A stretch of 64,000 bases of DNA from Nonomuraea thailandensis (GTDB lineage Bacteria > Actinomycetota > Actinomycetes > Streptosporangiales > Streptosporangiaceae): contig NZ_JAMZEB010000002.1 of assembly GCF_024172165.1 (NCBI RefSeq), forward strand, positions 1,178,001-1,242,000, in the 5' to 3' direction. Shown piece by piece: positions 1 through 7,246 of this stretch (position 1 is the first letter of the stretch; each line of letters begins with the position of its first letter). The notes below the pieces were generated by a model. It saw nothing but the letters and a program-made list of their open reading frames with translations. It searched no databases and was not told the origin of the DNA. Both the position numbers and the translations under genes were made by a program.

Positions 1-358
1 GCGGGATCCACACCGCGGCCAGCGGCAGCAGCGGCCAGGCCAGCCGCCGCAGCCGCACGGCCAGCCACGACGGCGCGGGCTCCGCGGAGCGGCGGAAGCT
101 GATCGCGTTCGCCACGCCGCCCGCGAAGAACACCAGCGGCATCACCTGGCTGAGCCACGTGACCACCCACACGCCGGGAGTCGACAGGGCGTTGCCCGTC
201 GTCAGCCGGTCGCCGTCGTAGTCGAGCACCGGGATCGTCCAGTGCTGGAACACGATCAGCGCCATGCCCACCACCCGCAGCAGGTCGATGAACGGATCGC
301 GCGCGGCCGTCACGCGGGCGGCCGGCGCGGCGACAGGACGGTCCAGCAGGACGGTCAT
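1..358 (-). CDS. acyltransferase-3 family membrane protein, N-terminal part
   Basis: I translated this on the minus strand from an ATG at 358; the gene runs off the left edge, leaving 119 residues. Residues 22-40 hold the typical start of acyltransferase-3 family membrane proteins (DPFIDLLRVVGMALIVFQHW): Arg-Asp region, first helix, then the conserved His. Further helices lie near 62-82 and 104-119, and an FFAGG turn follows the second. Family members transfer acyl groups to cell-surface or small-molecule targets from within the membrane; the substrate here cannot be read. It is divergent from the histidine kinase gene, sharing the 359-541 spacer. Confidence 0.75.
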   Translation of the reverse strand, partial: MTVLLDRPVAAPAARVTAARDPFIDLLRVVGMALIVFQHWTIPVLDYDGDRLTTGNALSTPGVWVVTWLSQVMPLVFFAGGVANAISFRRSAEPAPSWLAVRLRRLAWPLLPLAAVWIP

Positions 359-464
359 GGGAGCCTCGATTCAGGGGGAGCCAACGCACTCAAGGCTTCC
401 GCCACGGGCCCCGCCGCACATTGCCGCGAGCCACCGTTCCCGGGTCGCGGTCCCACGACCGGTC

Positions 465-486
465 GGGGTAGGGCTGGCCCTACCCC
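465..486. promoter_or_regulatory. 22-bp palindrome, candidate response-regulator site
   Basis: GGGGTAGGGC and its exact inverse GCCCTACCCC are separated by two bases. The centre lies about 66 bp upstream of the histidine kinase start codon, where an activator would sit. The adjoining NarL-type regulator is the obvious candidate ligand (inference). Confidence 0.5.
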
Positions 487-528
487 CGCACACCTGTGCA
501 CCGGCTCGTACCAGCCGTCCGGGCGCTC

Positions 529-534
529 TACCGT
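529..534 (+). promoter_or_regulatory. -10 element of leaderless two-component promoter
   Basis: TACCGT (TANNNT form) ends 7 nt before the ATG at 542 and there is no Shine-Dalgarno sequence between, so the mRNA probably starts at the A of the start codon. No good -35 box is visible, which fits a promoter needing an activator at 465-486. Confidence 0.45.
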
Positions 535-541
535 TGGGGCC

Positions 542-1789
542 ATGCGCTCCCTGACGAGGCGGGTCCTCCTTGACACCCGATACACGCTGGTCGGCTTCCC
601 CACGACGCTGATCGGCTTCGTGCTCATGGTCACGGGCTTCGCCGCCGGGCTCGGCACCGCGGTGGTGTGGATCGGCGTGCCGCTGCTGGCGGGCACGCTC
701 ATGATCGCGCGGGGCTTCGCCGACGCGGAGCGCGGCTGGTTGTCCGACGTGCTGCGGCGGCCGCCCGTACGGCCCCGCTACAAGCCCGTCCCGCAGGGCG
801 CCGGCCGGTTCCGCCGGCTGGTCAACCCGCTGACGAGCGGGCAGTCGTGGCTCGACCTGCTGCACGGCGTCATCAACCTGCCGTTCGCCGTCATCGGGTT
901 CGTGCTCACGATCGTCTTCTGGGCGATCCCGCTGGCCGGCCTGACCTACCCGCTGTACGGCATCGTCACCTCGAACATCCCCGGCAACACCGAGCTGCCC
1001 GAGCTGCTCGGCCTGGGCGACGGCTACCTGGTCAACTCCGTCTTCTACGTCTCGCTCGGCCTGGTCTTCACCCTGATCATGCCGTTCGCCGTGCGCGGCG
1101 CCGCGCTGGTGCGGGCCGGGCTCGGCAGGGCCCTGCTGACCGGCGTCGCCGAGCTGCAGGAGCGCATCGACGACCTGGCCGAGGGCCGCGCCGCGGCCGT
1201 CTCCGCCGAGGCCAACGCGCTGCGCAAGCTGGAGCGCGACATCCACGACGGGCCGCAGCAGCGGCTGGTCTCGCTGGCCATGGAGCTGTCCAGGGCGCAG
1301 CGGCAGCTCGCCAAGGACCCGGAGGCGGCGCAGGCCACGATCAAGTCCGCGATCAGCGCCACCCGCGAGACGCTCGACGAGCTGCGCGCGCTCTCGCGCG
1401 GCATCGCCCCGCCCATCCTGTCCGACCGCGGCCTCGCGCCCGCCCTGGCCGCCCTGGCCGGCCGCTGCACCGTCCCCGTCGATCTGGACGTGCAGACCGT
1501 CGAGCGCTACCAGGCCGCCGTCGAGAACGCGATCTACTTCGTCTGCGCCGAGACCCTCACCAACGTGGCCAAGCACAGCCGCGCCACCATCTGCACCGTC
1601 CAGCTCGTCCGGGTCGGGAACGTCCTGATGCTCACGATCGGGGATGATGGGGTCGGCGGCGCACACGTCGCCAAGGGACACGGGCTCGCCGGGCTGGCCG
1701 ACCGGCTCCGCGCAGTCGACGGGGAGCTGACCGTGCAGTCGCCCGACGGCGGGCCCACATTGATCGTGGCGGAGGTGCCGTGCGGGTAG
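542..1789 (+). CDS. NarL-type sensor histidine kinase
   Basis: This is a 415-residue membrane sensor kinase of the HisKA_3 class. An N-terminal sensor region with about four membrane helices (residues 15-65 and 115-190) resembles the actinobacterial putative-sensor domain. The dimerisation/phosphoacceptor helix carries the H-box ERDIHDGPQQR with His235; the ATPase domain has the N-box Asn (NVAKH, about 341) and glycine boxes GDDGVGG and GHGLAGL. It should autophosphorylate and pass phosphate to the regulator encoded next, whose start overlaps its last 10 nt. The ATG at 542 was chosen over upstream in-frame ATGs because it precedes the first helix and lies 7 nt after a -10 element. Confidence 0.93.
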   Translation: MRSLTRRVLLDTRYTLVGFPTTLIGFVLMVTGFAAGLGTAVVWIGVPLLAGTLMIARGFADAERGWLSDVLRRPPVRPRYKPVPQGAGRFRRLVNPLTSGQSWLDLLHGVINLPFAVIGFVLTIVFWAIPLAGLTYPLYGIVTSNIPGNTELPELLGLGDGYLVNSVFYVSLGLVFTLIMPFAVRGAALVRAGLGRALLTGVAELQERIDDLAEGRAAAVSAEANALRKLERDIHDGPQQRLVSLAMELSRAQRQLAKDPEAAQATIKSAISATRETLDELRALSRGIAPPILSDRGLAPALAALAGRCTVPVDLDVQTVERYQAAVENAIYFVCAETLTNVAKHSRATICTVQLVRVGNVLMLTIGDDGVGGAHVAKGHGLAGLADRLRAVDGELTVQSPDGGPTLIVAEVPCG

Positions 1790-2427
1790 TCGTGGCCGAT
1801 GACGCGGTTCTGATCAGGGAGGGCCTGGTCAGATTGCTCGAGGAGTTCGGCTGCGAGGTGGTGGCGACCGTCGGTGACGGCGACGCCCTCGTGGAGGCGA
1901 TCGCCGAGCACAAGCCGGACGTGTCGGTGGTGGACGTGCGCATGCCGCCGTCCTTCACCGACGAGGGGCTCAGGGCGGCCGTGGAGGCCCGGCGCAGGGT
2001 GCCGGGGGCGCCCGTGCTCATCCTGTCGCAGTACGTCGAGGTCTCCTACGCCGACGACCTGCTCGCCGACGCCAGGGGCGCGGTGGGATACCTGCTGAAG
2101 GACCGGGTCGTCGACGTGGACGAGTTCCTGGAGGGCCTGCGGCGGGTGGCCGCGGGCGGCACCGTGTTCGACCCGCAGGTGGTGTCCCAGTTGATGGTGC
2201 GCAGGCGCAAGGACGACCCGCTCGCACAGCTCACGCCGCGCGAGCGCGAGGTGCTGGGGCTGATGGCCGAAGGGAAGTCCAATCCGGCCATCGGGCGGCA
2301 GCTCGTGATCAGTGACGGAGCCGTGGAGAAGCACATCAGGAGCATCTTCAACAAGCTCGGTCTCTACGCGGAGGACAGCGATCAGCATCGCCGGGTGCTC
2401 GCCGTGCTGACCTACCTGCGTTCCTGA
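1780..2427 (+). CDS. LuxR/NarL-family response regulator
   Basis: This 215-residue protein has a receiver domain (acidic pocket Asp7/Asp8, phosphoacceptor Asp52 in VVDVRMP, conserved Lys in YLLKD) followed by a C-terminal LuxR-type HTH at about 148-195 (LTPREREVLGLMAEG, then VEKHIRSIFNKLGL). It is the cognate partner of the kinase: its GTG overlaps the kinase stop by 10 nt, implying translational coupling. The likely role is DNA binding after phosphorylation; a candidate target is the palindrome at 465-486, which would give autoregulation. The signal sensed is unknown. Confidence 0.93.
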   Translation: MRVVVADDAVLIREGLVRLLEEFGCEVVATVGDGDALVEAIAEHKPDVSVVDVRMPPSFTDEGLRAAVEARRRVPGAPVLILSQYVEVSYADDLLADARGAVGYLLKDRVVDVDEFLEGLRRVAAGGTVFDPQVVSQLMVRRRKDDPLAQLTPREREVLGLMAEGKSNPAIGRQLVISDGAVEKHIRSIFNKLGLYAEDSDQHRRVLAVLTYLRS

Positions 2428-2523
2428 TCGTCTGGGGGTTTCCGACCCCTCGGCCTGGCCCGCCGTCGAGCGGGGCGGCTTTCCGCTCGCCGGTCCCTCC
2501 TGGCCAGTGAGGGGTCGCTGGCC

Positions 2524-2549
2524 GGTCCGCGCGGCGTTCCGCGCGGACC
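2524..2549. terminator. bidirectional hairpin between convergent genes
   Basis: GGTCCGCGCGG pairs perfectly with CCGCGCGGACC across a 4-nt loop. It sits between the stops of the response regulator (plus) and the integration host factor paralogue (minus). There is no U tract, as is common in high-GC genomes. Confidence 0.55.
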
Positions 2550-2562
2550 TGGCCGCTCGGGT

Positions 2563-2868
2563 TTAGCCGAGCGCGTCGACCAGCTTCTTGCGCTGCTGGG
2601 CGCCCAGGCCGCCGAGGCGGCGCTTCTCGTCGACGCCCGCCTCCTCCATCAGCGCGGTGGCCTTGGCCGGCCCGACGCCCTTGACGGCGCGGAGCGCCTG
2701 GGACACCTTGATCTTCTTGGCGATGTCGTCATCGCGCTCCAGCAGCTGAGCGAACGTCAGCTCGCCCGCCTTGACCTTGGCCAGCAGGGCCGTGCGGGCG
2801 GCACGGGCCTCGGCGGCCTTGGCCAGAGCGGCTTGACGCTGCTCGGGGGTGAGAGTGGGAAGTGCCAT
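2563..2868 (-). CDS. integration host factor, actinobacterial type (mIHF-like)
   Basis: This 101-residue basic protein starts MALPTLTPEQRQAAL, the signature opening of actinobacterial integration host factor, and ends with a helix-two-turn-helix (KGVGPAKATALMEEAGV, then RRLGGLGAQQRKKL) that binds DNA without sequence specificity. Known members (sIHF, mIHF) shape the nucleoid and affect DNA supercoiling and development. They normally lie between pyrF and gmk. Here the gene stands alone, so it may be a paralogue or the genome's only copy relocated. The middle region (LLERDDDIAKKIKV) is shorter than in the classical proteins. The start is preceded by GAGGAGAG. Confidence 0.85.
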   Translation of the reverse strand: MALPTLTPEQRQAALAKAAEARAARTALLAKVKAGELTFAQLLERDDDIAKKIKVSQALRAVKGVGPAKATALMEEAGVDEKRRLGGLGAQQRKKLVDALG

Positions 2869-2970
2869 CTCTGTTCTCTCCTCGGGGAGTTAACGTTCGG
2901 GTTCTGTTACCCGTGGTGCAGTGGCTAATCATGGCGGATACCAGCGGTTCGTGTTGCGGAAAGCGCCCGC

Positions 2971-3375
2971 TCAGCGTGCACCCCACACCGATGCGGCCGC
3001 TTCGGCGCACGCCACGTCCTGCGTGATCGTGCCTCCGCTGACCCCTACGCCGCCGACCACGCGTTCTCCCTCACCGTAGCCGGACCACAGCGGAACGCCA
3101 CCTCCGAAGCAGACGAAACCGGCCCCCGCCAGGCCCGCCAGCTCCCCTCCCTGAGCGGCCAGCGCGGGCAGCTCGGAGGTGGGCCTGCGCAGGGCGACCG
3201 ACGTGTACGCCTTGCCCTGCGCCAGGACCGGCCCGGAGATCTCCGCACCCTCCATACGCTGGAAAGACACCAGGTTCCCGCCCTCGTCCACGACCGCGAC
3301 GGAGACCGCCGCGCCCTCCCGGAACGCCTGCTTCAGAGCCGCTTCCGTCATGCGGAGCGCGAGTTCGAGATTCAC
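2971..3375 (-). CDS. GlcG/HbpS family protein
   Basis: This 134-residue protein of the GlcG/HbpS (DUF336) family has an N-terminal helix LALRMTEAALKQAF, a central AVVDEGGNLVSFQRMEGA strand-turn-strand and the C-terminal glycine-rich GGGVPLW and VGGVGVSGGT segments that mark the fold. Members bind haem, act beside redox sensors or accompany dehydratases and monooxygenases. No signal peptide is seen, unlike secreted HbpS. I chose the GTG at 3375 because GAGGGAAG lies about 6 nt upstream; an upstream in-frame ATG would add 28 residues with no conserved character. Gene neighbours give no functional hint. Confidence 0.75.
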   Translation of the reverse strand: MNLELALRMTEAALKQAFREGAAVSVAVVDEGGNLVSFQRMEGAEISGPVLAQGKAYTSVALRRPTSELPALAAQGGELAGLAGAGFVCFGGGVPLWSGYGEGERVVGGVGVSGGTITQDVACAEAAASVWGAR

Positions 3376-3483
3376 GCGGTCTTCCCTCGGATCAGGATGG
3401 GCGCAGCGCCTTGGACCCTTCCATCCGTACCGTCCTCCGGCGGGGCTCCGCAAGATCACCTATGTGACCTCGGACGGGAGGCG

Positions 3484-4713
3484 TTATGGCGCGCTTTCCC
3501 CGTCCAGGGTGGAATGCGTCACACTTTGCCGGTCGGGCGTGTCGCGAGCCTGGTCAGGGTGGTTTTTGCGCCAGGCTTCAAGGCCTTCGGGTGTGAGGAG
3601 GCCGTCGAAGACCGACTCCATGGCGCCCAGGAGCGAGCCCCGCCACCCGAGCGCCGACGCCTCGATCCTCGGCGGGCAGTCGCGGCGGATCGCCATCAGG
3701 CCCGGCTCGCAGGCCGCCAGCAGAGCCTCACCGGCCCGCTCGCGCAGCTCCACGCCGTGCCCGGACAGGGTGACCACCTCCGGGTCGTGCGCGTTGACGA
3801 GGGCGGCCACGCCGCGTCCCAGGGCCCTGGCGGCCGCGAGGACGGCCTCCTCGCTCGTGGCCAGCACCTGCTCGGCCTGCTGCCTGCCCCTGCCGCCGCC
3901 GTAGGCGAGGCCGACGTGGCGCAGCAGGGCGTTCGCTCCGACGTCCATGCCCCAGCAGCCGATCGCGCCGCACGGGCAGCGGCGCTCGCTCCCGCCGATG
4001 CGCATGTGGCCGAACTCGGCGCCGGCGCCGCTCGCCCCGGCGACCGCGTGGCCGTCCAGGACCAGCACGCCGCCCAGGTCGAAGTCCACGTGCAGGTGCA
4101 CGCCGACCCGGACGCCGCGCAACCTGCCCCTGCGGGCCTCGGCCAGCGCGGCCAGGGCCGTGTCGTTGCCGACCACGAGCGGTGTCCCGAGGCTTCCCAG
4201 CAGGGCGGGGACGTCGACCGAGCGCCAGCCGAGGTGGGCGATGTCCACCAGGCCGCCGTGGCGGATCGGCCCGGCGAGGGCCACCCCGACGCCGGCCACG
4301 CGGGCCCCGAGCCGGCGGCCGTGCCCGGCGATGGCCTCGCCCAGCGGTCCCAGCGTGCCCTCCGGCGTCCCGTCGTGGGGCCGTACGTCGAGCACCGTGA
4401 CGCGCCCGCCCAGCTCGCACGCGGCCAGCTCCCAGGCGTCCTCCCGCACGTCCACGGCCAGCGCGACGGGCCCGCGCGGATGCGGGCCCGGCACCTGGGT
4501 CGGGCGCCCGCGCGTGTGCCCGGGGGCCGGCTCCTCGTGCAGCAGCCCGTCCTCGGCCAGCCCCGCGACGAGCACGGAGGCCGTGCCCCTGGCCAGGCCG
4601 AGCTCCCGCGTGAGCTGCGACCGGGTGCGGGTGGCCCCGCAGTCGTGCACGGCGCGCAGCAGCCTGACCCGGTTGTGCGCGCGAAGCTCGCCGCTCGTTG
4701 TGGCTCCATTCAC
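3484..4713 (-). CDS. ROK-family transcriptional repressor
   Basis: This 409-residue NagC/XylR-type protein has an N-terminal winged HTH (residues 8-60, with SQLTRELGLARGTASVLVAGL), then a ROK sugar-kinase-like domain. The zinc site is visible as CPCGAIGC and the upstream GHMRIGGS carries the zinc/sugar-contacting His. The ExGH motif of true kinases appears as AEFGHM. It probably represses the divergent MFS transporter in response to a sugar. The GTG start at 4713 has no Shine-Dalgarno but lies 7 nt after a -10 element on the minus strand. The C-terminal 50 residues beyond the ROK fold are unusual and polar. Confidence 0.88.
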   Translation of the reverse strand: MNGATTSGELRAHNRVRLLRAVHDCGATRTRSQLTRELGLARGTASVLVAGLAEDGLLHEEPAPGHTRGRPTQVPGPHPRGPVALAVDVREDAWELAACELGGRVTVLDVRPHDGTPEGTLGPLGEAIAGHGRRLGARVAGVGVALAGPIRHGGLVDIAHLGWRSVDVPALLGSLGTPLVVGNDTALAALAEARRGRLRGVRVGVHLHVDFDLGGVLVLDGHAVAGASGAGAEFGHMRIGGSERRCPCGAIGCWGMDVGANALLRHVGLAYGGGRGRQQAEQVLATSEEAVLAAARALGRGVAALVNAHDPEVVTLSGHGVELRERAGEALLAACEPGLMAIRRDCPPRIEASALGWRGSLLGAMESVFDGLLTPEGLEAWRKNHPDQARDTPDRQSVTHSTLDGESAP

Positions 4714-4720
4714 GTTTCAC

Positions 4721-4730
4721 AGTTTATGCT
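4721..4730. promoter_or_regulatory. overlapping divergent -10 elements (bidirectional promoter)
   Basis: AGTTTATGCT reads TATGCT (4725-4730) on the plus strand and TAAACT (4726-4721) on the minus strand. TATGCT ends 6 nt before the MFS GTG at 4737, and TAAACT ends 7 nt before the ROK GTG at 4713. Both genes would be leaderless and share one A/T island. Confidence 0.6.
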
Positions 4731-4736
4731 CTAGCC

Positions 4737-6020
4737 GTGAACAAAACCCCCCTTGAGGCAAAACGCGCTCGTGTCGGTGTTTTCGGATTCTTCTTCCTCG
4801 CCGGTTTCGTCATGGGGCTGTGGGCCGCCGGCCTGCCGTCGCTGAACGACCGCCTCGAACTCGGCCCCGCCCGGCTCGGCAGCGTCCTGCTGCTGATCTC
4901 CGGCGGCGCGCTGGTGTCGATGCTGGCGGCGGGGCCGCTGGTGGACCGGTGGTCCAGCCGGCGGGTGTGCTGGTTCGCCGGGCCGTTCTCGGGTGTGGTG
5001 CTGCTCGGGCCCGCGCTGGCGCCGTCCTACTGGTGGCTGGCGGTGCTGGCGGTGCTGTTCGGCATCGGGCTGGGGGTGACCGAGGTCGCCATGAACGCCC
5101 ACTCCGTGGAGGTCGAGCGGGTCTACGCGCGGCCGATCATCTCGGCCTTCCACGGCGTGTGGAGCCTGGGCGGGGCGGCCGGCGGCGGGCTCACCTCGCT
5201 GGCGCTCCAGGGCGGGGTGGACGCGCAGTGGCTGCTGATCGTGGCGGCGGTGGTGGTGCCGTTCCTGTACCTGCCTGCGGCGTACCTGCTGCTGCCGGTC
5301 CCGCCCGCGCACGAGTCCGCGTCCCCTTCCGAAGGGTCGGCGCGGGACGGGTCCTCGCTGCGCTGGGGGCTGATCGCGCTGCTGGGGCTGGCGGCGTTCG
5401 CGGGGCACCTGAGCGAGGGGGCGGCCATCGACTGGGCCGCGCTGCACGCGCGGTGGGTGCTGGAGACCGATCCGGCCATGGCGCCGCTGGCGTACACGAT
5501 CTTCTCCGTGGCCATGACGACCATCCGGCTGCTGGGCGACCCGATCAGAGGACGGCTCGGCTCCGTGCGCACGATCCAGCTCGCCGGCGTCTTCGCCACC
5601 CTGGGGTACGCCCTGGTGCTGGCGTCGCCTTTCGCGGGGGAGCCGCTGCGGGTGGTGTGCGCGTGGACCGGGTGGGCGCTGGCCGGGGTGGGGCTGGCGA
5701 CGGTCGTGCCGGTGCTGTTCAGCGCCGTGGGGGCCGCCGGTGGGCGGGTCGGGCGGGCGCTGGCCATGGTGACGGCGTTCGGGTACAGCGGGCTGCTGCT
5801 GGGGCCCGCGGTGCTCGGGTTCGTGGCCGAGCACGCGTCGCTGCCGGTCGCGCTCATCATCCCGGCGGTGATGGCGGCCCTGGTCACGCTCACGGGCTCG
5901 CCCGCCATCCGCTCCCTGCTGCGACTGTCCGCCGCTCCGGCGCCGGTCGCCCTCCCCTCGGGGACGCGTTCCGGCGACGAGCCCGTCCCGGACGGCGAGC
6001 CCCAGCCCGCCCGCGACTGA
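4737..6020 (+). CDS. MFS transporter (sugar-type, YbjJ-like)
   Basis: This 427-residue major facilitator protein has about twelve membrane helices in two halves joined by a short polar linker near residues 190-215. The first half carries the loop 2-3 motif (GPLVDRWSSRRV). The N-terminal GLWAAGLPSLNDRLEL and the VTEVAMNAHSVEVER segment resemble YbjJ-type transporters, whose substrates are poorly known. Its ROK repressor is encoded divergently 23 bp away, so a sugar or amino-sugar is a reasonable guess. GTG 4737 was chosen because it follows a -10 element by 6 nt. A strong hairpin follows the stop. Confidence 0.85.
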   Translation: MNKTPLEAKRARVGVFGFFFLAGFVMGLWAAGLPSLNDRLELGPARLGSVLLLISGGALVSMLAAGPLVDRWSSRRVCWFAGPFSGVVLLGPALAPSYWWLAVLAVLFGIGLGVTEVAMNAHSVEVERVYARPIISAFHGVWSLGGAAGGGLTSLALQGGVDAQWLLIVAAVVVPFLYLPAAYLLLPVPPAHESASPSEGSARDGSSLRWGLIALLGLAAFAGHLSEGAAIDWAALHARWVLETDPAMAPLAYTIFSVAMTTIRLLGDPIRGRLGSVRTIQLAGVFATLGYALVLASPFAGEPLRVVCAWTGWALAGVGLATVVPVLFSAVGAAGGRVGRALAMVTAFGYSGLLLGPAVLGFVAEHASLPVALIIPAVMAALVTLTGSPAIRSLLRLSAAPAPVALPSGTRSGDEPVPDGEPQPARD

Positions 6021-6042
6021 GCGGTCCGCACGCGCGCGGGCG

Positions 6043-6075
6043 TTCCGGCGCGCCTGGGGCACAGGCGCGCCGGAA
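6043..6075 (+). terminator. 14-bp stem-loop after MFS gene
   Basis: TTCCGGCGCGCCTG and CAGGCGCGCCGGAA form a perfect stem with a 5-nt loop, followed by ATTTG. It begins 22 nt after the MFS stop and isolates that gene from the LacI operon. Confidence 0.75.
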
Positions 6076-6158
6076 ATTTGCGTATATAGCCCCTGACCTG
6101 GTGTTATGCGATCGTGACTTGACCCGCAAGTTACGCCCATGTTTCATGTCCCCAATCC

Positions 6159-6194
6159 GTAAACGTTTACAGCCATCGGGTCGTAAACGTTTAC
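6159..6194. promoter_or_regulatory. two LacI-family operators
   Basis: The perfect palindrome GTAAACGTTTAC occurs at 6159-6170 and again at 6183-6194, 24 bp centre to centre. The second ends 20 nt before the LacI gene start. A central CG flanked by A/T-rich arms is the classical LacI-family operator form. The pair should bind the adjoining LacI protein and control the whole ABC/ADP-ribosylglycohydrolase operon. A possible -35 TTGACC lies at 6119-6124. Confidence 0.8.
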
Positions 6195-6214
6195 CTCCAG
6201 TTGGAAGGACAGCC

Positions 6215-7246
6215 TTGGCCGACGGACCCACGATCAACACGATCGCCGAGCGCGCGGGCGTCTCGATTGCCTCCGTCTCGCGGGTGCTGAACGGCCTGCC
6301 GACCAGGCAGGAGACCGTGCGCAAGGTGATGGCCGCCGCCGACGAGCTCGGCTACGTGCGCAACGCCGTGGCCAGGTCGCTCAAGTCGCGCCGCACCCAC
6401 CAGGTCGCCTTCGCCATGGCCGACGTCGGCAACCCCGCCTACCTGGCCATGCTGCGCCAGATCCAGCCCGTGCTGAAGGCCGCCGGCTACCGGCTCGTGC
6501 TGCACTCGACCGACGCCGTCGTGGCGGACGAGATCGACGTGCTGCACAGCCTGGGCGAGCGGTACGTGGACGGTCTGATCATGAGCCCGCTGCGCGTCAC
6601 CGAGGCGCACCTGCAGATGCTGGCGACGGCCAGGGCGCCCGTCGTGATCATCGGCTCGGTGCCCGAGGGCACGCGGGTGGACAACGTACGCGCCGACTCG
6701 CGCACCGGCGTGCGGCTGGCGGTCGACCACCTCTACGCGCTCGGCCGCCGCCGCATCGCCATGATCAACGGCCCGCTCGACACCGTGCCCGGCGCCGCCC
6801 GCGGGGCCGCGTACCGGGAGGCGCTGGAGGACCTCGGCCTGCCGTACGACGAGAACCTCGTGCAGATCGGCGACTTCTACCGCCCGGAAGGGGCGCTGGC
6901 CGTGGCCGCGCTGCTCGACCGGGTCCCCGACGTGGACGCGCTGATGTGCGCCAACGACCTGATCGCGCTCGGCGCACTCGACGTGCTGCGCGCGGCGGGC
7001 AAGCGGGTGCCCGAGGACGTGGCGGTGGTCGGCATGGACGACACCGACCTGGCCGCGGCCTCGTGGCCGTCGCTGACCAGCGTCTCGCTCGGCTCGGCCG
7101 AGCGCGGCAAGGCCGCCGCAGAGCTGCTGCTGGAGCGGCTGCGGGGCGTCGACGGCGAGCCCAGGGTGGTCACCGTGCCCCCGCGCCTGGCCGTGCGCGC
7201 CTCCACCGCGGGCCCCGGCTACGACAGAGAGGAGGGCGCACGGTGA
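6215..7246 (+). CDS. LacI-family repressor of the ABC/ADP-ribosylglycohydrolase operon
   Basis: This 343-residue regulator has a LacI HTH (TINTIAERAGVSIASVSRVL, residues 5-24), hinge helix (NAVARSLKSRRTHQVA) and periplasmic-binding-like ligand domain. It is the first gene of the operon and overlaps the first permease by 4 nt. Twin palindromes just upstream are probably its operators, giving autoregulation. The start is the TTG at 6215, preceded by GGAAGGAC; an upstream in-frame ATG at 6146 would put both operators inside the coding region and was rejected. The inducer is unknown; the operon suggests a ribose-containing compound. Confidence 0.92.
   Translation: MADGPTINTIAERAGVSIASVSRVLNGLPTRQETVRKVMAAADELGYVRNAVARSLKSRRTHQVAFAMADVGNPAYLAMLRQIQPVLKAAGYRLVLHSTDAVVADEIDVLHSLGERYVDGLIMSPLRVTEAHLQMLATARAPVVIIGSVPEGTRVDNVRADSRTGVRLAVDHLYALGRRRIAMINGPLDTVPGAARGAAYREALEDLGLPYDENLVQIGDFYRPEGALAVAALLDRVPDVDALMCANDLIALGALDVLRAAGKRVPEDVAVVGMDDTDLAAASWPSLTSVSLGSAERGKAAAELLLERLRGVDGEPRVVTVPPRLAVRASTAGPGYDREEGAR

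Noticed and set aside
371..1681. Long open frame of 436 codons on the minus strand opposite the histidine kinase
   Set aside because: High-GC coding DNA keeps antisense frames open. Its composition is Gly/Asp/Arg/Gln-rich without domains, and the plus-strand gene is unmistakable.
4820..6214. Continuous plus frame fusing an Arg/Gly/Ala-rich stretch to the LacI regulator
   Set aside because: The upstream part is a shadow of the MFS gene in another frame. A terminator, two operators and a TTG start with Shine-Dalgarno mark the real LacI start.
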